From Bacteroidota bacterium (GTDB taxonomy: Bacteria > Bacteroidota > Bacteroidia > Bacteroidales > Prolixibacteraceae), in assembly GCA_030698405.1 (NCBI GenBank), contig JAUYMU010000021.1, forward strand, positions 16,756-80,755: a stretch of 64,000 nucleotides of DNA. Direction: 5' to 3'. The notes below the pieces were generated by a model that was not told where the DNA came from, searched no databases, and saw nothing but the letters and a program-made list of their open reading frames with translations. The position numbers and the translations under genes are program-made. Every line of letters starts with the position of its first letter. Positions within the stretch are counted from its first letter, which is position 1. Positions 1 to 7,419 of the stretch are shown one piece after another.

Positions 1-90
1 TAAACTCACTGCCAGCCCAATCAGATTAATCAGGTTGGTTGCCGGTTTGCGAACGAAATTCCGGTAAGTTGATTTGAAAATGTTTTGCAT
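1..90 (-). CDS. FtsX-type ABC permease, N-terminal fragment
   Basis: Only the first 30 codons lie in the window; the gene runs off the left edge. The peptide begins MQNIFKSTYRNFVRK and enters a hydrophobic stretch (INLIGLAVSL), the start of a first transmembrane helix. The pattern of a short basic leader followed by LINLIGL is typical of MacB/FtsX-type permeases of Bacteroidota and resembles the starts of the permeases at 4832-7210 and 7414-9792. It is probably the fourth permease of this island and follows the oxidoreductase gene on the same strand. The family call rests on this short segment and on context. Confidence 0.6.
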   Translation of the reverse strand, partial: MQNIFKSTYRNFVRKPATNLINLIGLAVSL

Positions 91-146
91 AGGATTAAAT
101 TTTTACTGCTCATTGTTGTAAGTTCGTTATTCATATTATCCGGGTA

Positions 147-1076
147 TTATACAGTAATAACCACATTCCCTTTTTTGTGCCCTTTGTCAACATACCTGTG
201 AGCCTCTACTATTTGTTCCATAGTATAGCGTTTGTCAATTACTGATTTTAGCTTTCCAGCCTCGCAGAGTTCTTTGAGATAGATCAGGTCTTTTACCTTT
301 AGCTTTATATTACCTGACAAATCATGAGCGCTTAGATAGATTCCTGACTTTTTCAAGGCTTTCTTACGTTTTGAAGATGCAATCTTGGCTACAGCATCAA
401 AAATGACGTCATAAGTCTCACAACTTTGTGTAAAATCTTCCTGAGTGTAATCAATAACCTTATCGGCTCCCAGAGATTTCACCATTTGCAAATTCGCAGT
501 ACTGCTTACTCCTGTCACCTCTGCTCCAAAGTGCCTGGCAATCTGCACTGCATAAGTACCAACACTTCCGGAAGCTCCATAGATCAATACCTTTTGACCC
601 TTCTGAATATTTGCTTTTCTAAGACTAATCAAGGCGGTTAATCCACCATTGGATACAGGTGCAGCTTCCTCGTAAGTCATATTGGTTGGTTTTATTGCAA
701 GAATCCCATTTTCAGGAATACAGCAATACTGGACATACGCTCCCATTCTAAATTCGGTGGATGCAAATACGGGATCTCCTGCCTTAAACAGCATGACGTC
801 CTTGCCCACAGCTTCAACGTCTCCGGCCAGTTCCATCCCCAATATTTTATTTCTTGGTCCCTTGAAACCCAACATGATTCGCATCATGGGCTTGAAAAAG
901 ACATCTGCGACCGGCCCTAAACCCGGCTCTAAACGTCGAATCTTGGTATCACCGATGTGTACTGTTGTAGCAATTACCTTTATCAGTACTTCATTGTCTT
1001 TTGGAGTAGGTTTTTCTACTTCCCTGATTTTAAGGACTTCAGGCGGTCCGTATTTAGTACATACAATTGCTTTCAT
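147..1076 (-). CDS. NAD(P)-dependent MDR oxidoreductase (quinone reductase-like)
   Basis: Medium-chain dehydrogenase/reductase of 309 residues. A GroES-like domain spans roughly residues 1-130 and a Rossmann domain 131-260, with the nucleotide loop GASGSVG at 167-173. The zinc-binding Cys and the GHE motif of zinc alcohol dehydrogenases are replaced (TTVHIGD near 38; GMELAG near 80), so it belongs with the zinc-free quinone-oxidoreductase branch, which uses NADPH to reduce enones or quinones. The start lies 25 bp beyond the end of the TonB receptor gene on the same strand, so the two may be co-transcribed. The substrate cannot be read from the sequence. Confidence 0.85.
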   Translation of the reverse strand: MKAIVCTKYGPPEVLKIREVEKPTPKDNEVLIKVIATTVHIGDTKIRRLEPGLGPVADVFFKPMMRIMLGFKGPRNKILGMELAGDVEAVGKDVMLFKAGDPVFASTEFRMGAYVQYCCIPENGILAIKPTNMTYEEAAPVSNGGLTALISLRKANIQKGQKVLIYGASGSVGTYAVQIARHFGAEVTGVSSTANLQMVKSLGADKVIDYTQEDFTQSCETYDVIFDAVAKIASSKRKKALKKSGIYLSAHDLSGNIKLKVKDLIYLKELCEAGKLKSVIDKRYTMEQIVEAHRYVDKGHKKGNVVITV

Positions 1077-1101
1077 TTTATTCTGACTTTGTTAATTGTT
1101 A

Positions 1102-3579
1102 TTAAAAATATAACTTGTACATTAAATTTGGGAAAAAGCCAAATTCTGTCAGGTAACCGATTTTGTTGGGTTTGCTCTCATCGTAATATTCCGACATACG
1201 GCTCTTGTTGTCGGTAAGGTTCATCAAATCAAGGAAAATCTCGTGCGTGGCTTTTGGCCTGTTAAACTTATAGCTTACCGATAAATTTAACTGGTAAATA
1301 TTATCAAGTTGATTGTCGTAGGCTTTTTTATAATCCCAATATCTGTCGTTGGCCGGATCAACAGCTACATTTCCCTGAGCATCTCTTAGCAATGGAATGT
1401 ATCTTTGGCCTCCTTCGAAAAATGCTTTGGCATTTATGGCAAGCGTTTGGGTATGCTTTTTCCCAAGGTTCTTAAATTCTTTACCACATAAAATATTGAC
1501 CAAATAGTTATTGTTATAACGCGTATTTCTCCATACACTTTCCAACGATTTATATTTTGATTCGAACAACGAACCATTAATTAAGAAATAGTAATTTTTA
1601 TCAAAAAACCGTTCAAGGGTAATTTCTGCTCCGTAGTTTTTTCCGGTTCCTTTGTTTACCAATGCAACATATCTGTAATCAATACCTTCGTTTATGGTTG
1701 AGTAGTAGCTTGTATCATTGTTTTCAACAGGTAAATCGTATAGGTTTTGATAGTAGACCTCAACCTTTGTCCTTAACTTTTCGGTGAAGCGTTTTTCATA
1801 CCCCAGTACAAAATGGTCTGCTTTCAGCAAGTCAAGGTTTTTATTGGGTTCAATCACACTTCCATCAGGTTGCAAAACTTTCGTATAATAATTGTGCAGC
1901 CCTTCCATGGTGCTGTGTTTTCCATACCCGACATGAACCGAACTTGTATTGTTAAGCTTCCTGTTTATTGCTATTCTCGGTTCAATCGTACTTTTGTTGT
2001 TTAGCAGGATATTCGTATTGTGCAATCCGGCAACAAATGCAAAATCCTCATTAAAACTGTGTTTCCAGCTAATGAAATTATTTATGGCACCTGCATTTTT
2101 ATTGAAATCAGTAACTTCCAATAAATCTGACGATTGATCGCTGAACATGCTTTGATTATATTTATTTCTATACAGAGTATATTTTGTACCAATTTGAATT
2201 TTGTTTTTAGCGTTGATTTTATTGCTGTAAGTTATCGCTGCCCTATAGCTCGATTTGGTTATCCTGTTTTTAAAAGTTTGGATTTTACTGGTAACAGAAT
2301 CTCTTAAAAATGCACCTTCACTATCGTATAATCTTATTGTGTCCGACTCAAAAATATCATCTTTAATGCCACCTCCCGAATAGGAAAGAGACGTCTTAAG
2401 ATAGCTGTTGGTATTAATTGACCAGGTGTGGTTCATACCAAGGTTTGAAAGGTGATTATCCTTTTTGAAATCTCTGCTAATCAGAGCACTTTTGATAGGG
2501 CTGCCAGGAGTGGATAAATTAGTCGGTGCCATATTCTCCATTGAAACACCACTTAAACCTCCCAAACCGAAGAAAGAAAACGTACCTGCTTTTTTTGTAG
2601 GCAAGACTATTTTAAAGGTTGCATCCTGATAATCTACAACTCCTTCCACATCAACCAATCCAAGTTTTTTAATTAGAGAAATTGCTGAATATCTGTAATT
2701 TACAAGGTACGAACCCGCATATCCTTTTTTGAAAGGTCCTTCCAGGGTAAGGTCGATACCCATAATACCAACCCCCAATGCCGCTTCAAATTTTTCGTTA
2801 TTTCCAGTTCTCAGCTTAACATCAAAAACACCCGACAAAACATCCCCATATTCGGGCGAAAATGCCCCGGTATAAAAATCGGAAGTGGCCAGTAAATTAT
2901 TGTTTAGGGCGGTAAGTGCCCCAAATGATGCGTTTTGGTCATCCATGTGATATGGGCTTGAAATTTCCACACCATCGAGACGCCATTGCATGTATTTGGG
3001 CGAATTGCCCCGCACAATGATATCGCTGCTTCCATCGGGAGTGGTAGCTACCCCGGCAAAACTGGAAACTACACGGGCCGGGTCGTCCATGCCACCGGTG
3101 TAACGTTTTGTTTCTTCAAGAGATATAGAATGCGCACTAAGCAATGACATGTCGTTAATTGCCTCTCCTTTTTTGTGCGCCTTCACTACCAATTCATCCA
3201 ATTTTATTACAGATTCCTGCATGGTAATATCCAGGACTACTTCTTTGCCGGAGTTTACTACAATATCTGTAATTGTTTTGCTTTCATAACCAATGTACGA
3301 TGTTTGCAGCGCAATTCGACCAATGGGTATGTTTTCGAATTTAAAATTGCCGTTTGCATTGGTTGCCGCACCAATTACAGGATTTGAACCAACTATTGTA
3401 ACTGTTGCAAAAACCAATGGCAATCTGCTGTCCGCATCAAGTATGGTACCCCTTACCGTTTGTGTCAGTTTTTGACTGAAAGCAAGTGTTGTGAACATTG
3501 CTATTATCAGTAATGCTAAAAGATATTTTCTGATTGTTCCCCGGGTTTCTGTTTTCTGATAATTGTGTGCCGTTTTCAT
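1102..3579 (-). CDS. TonB-dependent outer-membrane receptor with carboxypeptidase-like regulatory domain
   Basis: The 825-residue protein has a signal peptide (about residues 17-36, ending LAFSQ), a carboxypeptidase-D-like beta-sandwich at about 40-125, a plug domain at about 145-255 and a beta-barrel ending in aromatic Phe (KLYF). It should sit in the outer membrane and import or sense a ligand with TonB energy. There is no SusD partner next to it, so a glycan-uptake system is not supported. A 17-bp palindrome at 3730-3746 and a -24/-12-like element at 3660-3676 lie upstream, matching sites in front of the ABC export genes, so co-regulation is inferred. The ligand is unknown. Confidence 0.88.
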   Translation of the reverse strand: MKTAHNYQKTETRGTIRKYLLALLIIAMFTTLAFSQKLTQTVRGTILDADSRLPLVFATVTIVGSNPVIGAATNANGNFKFENIPIGRIALQTSYIGYESKTITDIVVNSGKEVVLDITMQESVIKLDELVVKAHKKGEAINDMSLLSAHSISLEETKRYTGGMDDPARVVSSFAGVATTPDGSSDIIVRGNSPKYMQWRLDGVEISSPYHMDDQNASFGALTALNNNLLATSDFYTGAFSPEYGDVLSGVFDVKLRTGNNEKFEAALGVGIMGIDLTLEGPFKKGYAGSYLVNYRYSAISLIKKLGLVDVEGVVDYQDATFKIVLPTKKAGTFSFFGLGGLSGVSMENMAPTNLSTPGSPIKSALISRDFKKDNHLSNLGMNHTWSINTNSYLKTSLSYSGGGIKDDIFESDTIRLYDSEGAFLRDSVTSKIQTFKNRITKSSYRAAITYSNKINAKNKIQIGTKYTLYRNKYNQSMFSDQSSDLLEVTDFNKNAGAINNFISWKHSFNEDFAFVAGLHNTNILLNNKSTIEPRIAINRKLNNTSSVHVGYGKHSTMEGLHNYYTKVLQPDGSVIEPNKNLDLLKADHFVLGYEKRFTEKLRTKVEVYYQNLYDLPVENNDTSYYSTINEGIDYRYVALVNKGTGKNYGAEITLERFFDKNYYFLINGSLFESKYKSLESVWRNTRYNNNYLVNILCGKEFKNLGKKHTQTLAINAKAFFEGGQRYIPLLRDAQGNVAVDPANDRYWDYKKAYDNQLDNIYQLNLSVSYKFNRPKATHEIFLDLMNLTDNKSRMSEYYDESKPNKIGYLTEFGFFPNLMYKLYF

Positions 3580-3659
3580 GATTTTGAGCGTTTGAAATTA
3601 ATCTATTTTGTTTCCTAAACCTGTTTTGTTGTTTCCGCTTTGTCTGGTAGTATTTTAGG

Positions 3660-3676
3660 ATACTATATTTATACCA
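3660..3676 (-). promoter_or_regulatory. candidate sigma-54 promoter of the TonB receptor gene
   Basis: On the minus strand the sequence reads TGGTATAAATATAGTAT. GG and G fall at the -24 and -12 spacing of sigma-54 promoters, but the -12 GC is GT, so the match is partial. It lies 75 bp downstream of the centre of the palindrome at 3730-3746, a plausible activator-to-promoter distance. Inference only. Confidence 0.35.
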
Positions 3677-3729
3677 AAATTTTAATTGTCTCAATATCTG
3701 TAAATTGCGAAGCTATTAAGGTCGGGCTG

Positions 3730-3746
3730 TGTCAAATAAATTGACA
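3730..3746. promoter_or_regulatory. 17-bp palindromic operator (candidate activator site)
   Basis: TGTCAAATAAATTGACA has perfect 6-bp arms around a 5-bp centre. The same arms occur at 7323-7339 and, with one changed base, at 17181-17197. It is about 150 bp upstream of the TonB receptor start. The proposed binder is the sigma-54 activator encoded at 17243-18604. Confidence 0.5.
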
Positions 3747-3802
3747 ATTATCCGTTAATATTTTTCACATGGACAAAGAAAGAATTGGGTAGCAGAAGGT
3801 GC

Positions 3803-3840
3803 GTGAAAAGAAAAAAGACCGTCATAAAATGACAGTCTTT
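3803..3840 (-). terminator. rho-independent terminator after the second ATPase/permease scar
   Basis: A 12-bp stem with one mismatch (arms at 3814-3825 and 3829-3840, 3-nt loop) is followed on the minus strand by a T-rich run (3803-3815). It would end transcription from the ATPase gene and permease scar before the TonB receptor unit. Apart from this hairpin and the promoter elements, the gene-free stretch 3580-3923 shows nothing else. Confidence 0.6.
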
Positions 3841-3923
3841 CATTAATTCGAGGTTAGATTTTATTCCGGAATCAGGTTGAGCCTTTCGCGCCAAACCATG
3901 CGAATTCATGGTTAATCGGTTGA

Positions 3924-4076
3924 TTATTCGTACCTCAGCGCCTCCACGGGATTCCTAGTTGCTGCCCTCCAGCTTTGCCAGCTTACGTAAAAAAGGGCTA
4001 TTCCGAGAGCCAACGCTCCGGCCAAAGCAAAAATCCACCAGCTTAGTGAGGTTTTGTATGCAAATTCATTTAGCAA
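3924..4076 (-). pseudogene. C-terminal scar of an FtsX-type permease
   Basis: Directly after the ATPase stop codon, in the same frame, comes an uninterrupted 50-codon stretch beginning LLNEFAYKTSLSWWIFALAG and ending NPVEALRYE and a stop. It matches the last 50 residues of the permease at 10532-12871 almost residue for residue (that one has NFAYKTELSWWIFALAG and the same end). The other roughly 730 residues of a permease are missing and there is no start codon. It looks like the remnant of a paralogous permease gene lost by recombination. Confidence 0.85.
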
Positions 4077-4778
4077 TTAATCTTTTACAGATGCAAATTC
4101 AGTTTTGTTCATCTTATCGCCCCTAATAATCCCATCTTCCAGCCTGATAATTCTTTTCCCGTATTCGGCAAATTTTTCGTTGTGGGTTACCTGGATGATG
4201 GTCATACCTTCGTCGTTCAGGGCTTTCAGCGTTTCCATGATCATTTCGCCTTGTGTTGACTGAAGGTTTCCGGTGGGTTCGTCGGCCAGCAAAAGCTTTG
4301 GCTTGCCGATGATAGCGCGGGCGATTCCTACCAATTGCTGTTGTCCACCCGAAAGCTGTTGAGGAAACAGGTCTTTTTTTGCCACCATGTTGAAACGGTC
4401 GAGCAAGTCGGCTACCATCGCCTGACGGTCTTTACTTTTCACTCCTTTGTAAATCAGTGGAGTTTCTATGTTTTCGTACACGGTCATTTCCTCAATCAGG
4501 TGGTATGCCTGAAATATGAACCCCATGAAATTGCGGTGATAATCCACTTTTGCCTTTTCTTTCAAGTCGAGAACCGATTTTTCGTACAACGAATATTCAC
4601 CCGCAGAAGGTGCATCCAACAAGCCGATGATATTCAGTAAAGTAGATTTTCCGGAGCCACTCGGGCCCATGATGCTCACGAATTCACCTTCTTTTACTTC
4701 CAGGTTAACGGCTTTCAGTACAAAAGTCCGTTGGAACTTTGAGTCGTAATACTTGTCAATGTTTTTTAAGTAAATCAT
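4077..4778 (-). CDS. ABC transporter ATPase (MacB/LolD-type), second copy
   Basis: Nucleotide-binding subunit of a MacB/FtsX-type ABC transporter, 233 residues from the chosen ATG. Walker A GPSGSGKST is at 38-46; the signature LSGGQQQ, Walker B LLLADEP and the switch His (VTHNE) follow. An in-frame ATG 17 codons upstream (4829) gives a polar extension (MKPGLTNKNKKQ) that lies outside the fold, so I prefer MIYLKNIDKYY. Two oddities: the D-loop reads GNLQS where GNLDS is usual, and the signature continues QQQLVGIARA where QQQRVAIARA is usual. It follows the permease at 4832-7210 on the same strand, its likely partner, and is followed by a permease scar. Confidence 0.92.
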   Translation of the reverse strand: MIYLKNIDKYYDSKFQRTFVLKAVNLEVKEGEFVSIMGPSGSGKSTLLNIIGLLDAPSAGEYSLYEKSVLDLKEKAKVDYHRNFMGFIFQAYHLIEEMTVYENIETPLIYKGVKSKDRQAMVADLLDRFNMVAKKDLFPQQLSGGQQQLVGIARAIIGKPKLLLADEPTGNLQSTQGEMIMETLKALNDEGMTIIQVTHNEKFAEYGKRIIRLEDGIIRGDKMNKTEFASVKD

Positions 4779-4831
4779 ATTTTGTGTTTTAAGTTGCTTC
4801 TTGTTTTTGTTTGTCAGTCCGGGTTTCACTT

Positions 4832-7210
4832 TTATTCATACCTCAGCGCTTTCACCGGGTTGCTTACTGCAATTTTCAACACGTGATAGCTGATTGTTAG
4901 CTGAGCAATTACCGCAATAAGTACGATTCCAATAATGAAAACCATGATTGAAAGTGGTTCCTTGTAGGTTCCGGGCATTGTTTTGTATATGAAAACTGCG
5001 GCAGGACAGGCAACGAGGATGGCGCCTCCCAACAGTGCAAATATCTCCAGCGAAAGCTGACTATAAATTGTGGTAACCGAACTGCCCAAGACTTTGCGGA
5101 TGCCGATTTCTTTGGTCCGCCGTTTTATGGTGAAAAGCATCAACCCAAACAGCCCGATAGACGAGACAATGAGCGAAACGATTGCAAAAATCAGGAATAA
5201 TTTCTCAAATGCTTTCCATAACTGAAATGCATTTTCGGTATAAAAAATAACACTGAAATCTTTCACCTCAAAAGGCTCGTTGGGCATTATCGATTCCAGC
5301 TCGCTGGCAACGAGTTGTTTTGCTTTCTGGCCGTTTCCGGGAGTAAATCTTGCAGTTATCATTTGACTGCCAATCAGTTCATTGTTGTTCAGGAACAAGA
5401 TGTAATTCGGGATAGGATTGTGAACCGAAAAGGCATGAAAATCGTTGATCACTCCGATGATTGGATAAGCTTTTCCATAAAGAAACAACTGTTTGCCAAT
5501 CGGATCGGTATAGCCAAATGCTTTCATCGCCGTTTCGTTGATGATGCAGTTCTGATTATCGGACGGATATTCGGCTGAGAAATTGCGCCCATAAGCCATT
5601 TTCAGGTCGTAGGTCGGGATAAAATCGTAGTTCACGTAATTGCGCGAAATCATTTCTTTCTGGTCGGGCATGGCGCCTTCCCAGGTCACGTAACCGCCAA
5701 TGTTTCCGTTGAATGGCATAGTCGACGACATCGAAACATCCACAATTTCATGATGTTGAACCAAGCGGTTTTTAACTGTTTCGAACGAAACCGGATCCTT
5801 CACATTCATTTCAGCAAAAAGGATGTTCTTATTGTCGAATCCCAAGTCTTTATTCAGGATAAATTGCACATGGTTGTTCATGATCAGGCTAACGATGAGC
5901 ATGAAAAGCGAAATGGCAAACTGGGTGGTTATTAAAAGTTTTTTTGTGCTGAAGGTTTTTCCCCGGTCGTTGAACAGTTTGCCTTTAAGCACACGGACCG
6001 GGTTGTACGACGAAAGAATCAGCGCCGGATAAATACCTGAAAGAATCCCGGATACCAAACTGGCAAGTACCACGATGAGCAGCAAATGACCCTGAAAAAA
6101 GACTGAAAAATCCATGTTTTTATCCAGAATATCGTTGAGTACCGGGAATGCCAGCACGGCAGCCACAATGCCCAAAACCATCGCCACAAAAGTAAACAGC
6201 ATGGTTTCGCCCAGAAACTGGACTGCAATGGCCTTCTTTGAGAAGCCAACTACCTTTTTTATCCCTATTTCACTGGCTCGCTGGGTTGAATTGGCCAGCG
6301 ATAGGTTCACGTAGTTTACGCACGACAATACCAGCATCAATACGGCTGCCAGCGAAAGCATCGACAGGATGATGTAATAATCGGGTTGGCTGTTTGGCGA
6401 CAAGTGCATCTTCGAAAGCGGGTGCAGGTAAGGGGTCGATTTTTCAAAATTCTTTACATTCTTGAATGCATCCTTAATTTTTGCATCCACCAGCTTGGAG
6501 TCGGCGCCTTTTTTCAGGAGGATAAAGTTGTCGTTGCTGATGGCAGTCCAGTTGTCGCGGAATCCTTTTACCCCGGAAAGGGTTTCGAAGGTGCTCATCG
6601 AAATCAGGTACGAAGGCTCCAACTCCGAATTGGCCGGAAAGTCGGCAATAACGGCGGTAACCGTAAGCGGATATCGTTTTCCCATTATCACCTGTTTTCC
6701 CACGGCTCCACCTTCCGGGAAAAGCTTTTTCTCCAGCTTTTCTGTTATCACAATCGTGTTGGGTTCGGTAAGTGCGTTGGCTGTGGTTCCTTCTTTTACC
6801 TTGAGGGTGAAGATGTCGAAAATGGAGTTTTCGCTCCAGTAGCCCAATTTTTCGTACAGTTGACTTCCATCGGGCAATGTGAAAAACTGGCCAGAGCCCT
6901 GGTTCCCGGAAATTTCGCGCATCAGCAACACTTTTTCCACTTCAGGTAAATCGGCCAGCAAATGGTAACGTAAAGCTGATGGGCTATAAGTACAGAAATT
7001 GGTTGGGTACGAATCTTCCTGTTTGGTCTGAACCCGGTAGATGTTGTCAAAATTCGTGTTAAACGTGTCGTAATTAAACTCGTAGCTCACCAGGCTGGCA
7101 AAGAGGATGAACGTGCCAAATCCAATAACCAGGTTGGTCAGGTTTAAAAAACTTGACATTTTGTTTTTCAGGATATTCCTGTAAATACTTCGCAGAAAAT
7201 GTTCAATCAT
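4832..7210 (-). CDS. FtsX/MacB-type ABC transporter permease A
   Basis: The 792-residue permease has a tandem layout common in Bacteroidota: an N-terminal helix (about 20-42), an extracytoplasmic MacB-type domain, three helices between about 280 and 410, then a second helix near 430, a second extracytoplasmic domain and three helices from about 670 to the end. EIGIKKVVG and EIGIRKVLGSS motifs flank the helices. The C-terminus reads NPVKALRYE. It should couple ATP hydrolysis by the adjacent ATPase to periplasmic substrate extrusion or lipoprotein handling. A palindrome (7323-7339) and a -24/-12-like element (7254-7269) lie upstream, so this gene probably starts its own transcript with the ATPase at 4077-4778. 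Confidence 0.92.
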   Translation of the reverse strand: MIEHFLRSIYRNILKNKMSSFLNLTNLVIGFGTFILFASLVSYEFNYDTFNTNFDNIYRVQTKQEDSYPTNFCTYSPSALRYHLLADLPEVEKVLLMREISGNQGSGQFFTLPDGSQLYEKLGYWSENSIFDIFTLKVKEGTTANALTEPNTIVITEKLEKKLFPEGGAVGKQVIMGKRYPLTVTAVIADFPANSELEPSYLISMSTFETLSGVKGFRDNWTAISNDNFILLKKGADSKLVDAKIKDAFKNVKNFEKSTPYLHPLSKMHLSPNSQPDYYIILSMLSLAAVLMLVLSCVNYVNLSLANSTQRASEIGIKKVVGFSKKAIAVQFLGETMLFTFVAMVLGIVAAVLAFPVLNDILDKNMDFSVFFQGHLLLIVVLASLVSGILSGIYPALILSSYNPVRVLKGKLFNDRGKTFSTKKLLITTQFAISLFMLIVSLIMNNHVQFILNKDLGFDNKNILFAEMNVKDPVSFETVKNRLVQHHEIVDVSMSSTMPFNGNIGGYVTWEGAMPDQKEMISRNYVNYDFIPTYDLKMAYGRNFSAEYPSDNQNCIINETAMKAFGYTDPIGKQLFLYGKAYPIIGVINDFHAFSVHNPIPNYILFLNNNELIGSQMITARFTPGNGQKAKQLVASELESIMPNEPFEVKDFSVIFYTENAFQLWKAFEKLFLIFAIVSLIVSSIGLFGLMLFTIKRRTKEIGIRKVLGSSVTTIYSQLSLEIFALLGGAILVACPAAVFIYKTMPGTYKEPLSIMVFIIGIVLIAVIAQLTISYHVLKIAVSNPVKALRYE

Positions 7211-7253
7211 GGCTTTGAGTTTTCAAATGGTTTTCTTGTTTGTTTCTTGAATT

Positions 7254-7269
7254 TCCAGAAATCATACCC
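7254..7269 (-). promoter_or_regulatory. candidate sigma-54 promoter of permease A
   Basis: The minus strand reads GGGTATGATTTCTGGA, with GG and G at -24/-12 spacing but a weak -12 (TGGA for TGCA). Its -12 G is 75 bp from the centre of the palindrome at 7323-7339, the same distance as at the TonB receptor promoter. Inference. Confidence 0.3.
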
Positions 7270-7322
7270 CAACATTAAACAGTTGATATTCAGTGTTGCA
7301 AATTGTTTTCAACTCCTTTTAC

Positions 7323-7339
7323 TGTCAAAATATTTGACA
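7323..7339. promoter_or_regulatory. 17-bp palindromic operator (candidate activator site)
   Basis: TGTCAAAATATTTGACA is a perfect inverted repeat with 7-bp arms and a 3-bp centre; one more C/G pair extends it on each side. It is about 120 bp upstream of permease A and matches the sites at 3730-3746 and 17181-17197. Confidence 0.5.
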
Positions 7340-7377
7340 GAATTTGTATATTTATTTGTCATTGCATCATTATCCCT

Positions 7378-7419
7378 GAATAGCGTAGAGACAAGGCATG
7401 CCTTGTCTCTACGCTATTC
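7378..7419. repeat. 42-bp perfect palindrome over the stop of permease B
   Basis: A perfect 42-bp palindrome centred on GGCATGCC, with arms rich in GTAGAGACAAGG. One arm contains the last Glu codon and the TAG stop of the permease gene at 7414-9792. It can form a long cruciform or hairpin that would act as a terminator or RNA-stabilising structure. It resembles repetitive extragenic palindromes, though I see only this copy in the window. Confidence 0.8.

Noticed and set aside
6386..6949. 187-codon plus-strand frame antisense to permease A
   Set aside because: It is a shadow of a well-supported permease gene, with no motif of its own.
7290..7309. Sigma-54 promoter TTGAAAACAATTTGCA near permease A
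   Set aside because: It is too close to the palindrome at 7323 for a looping activator, and its -24 GG is missing; the element at 7254-7269 fits the spacing better.
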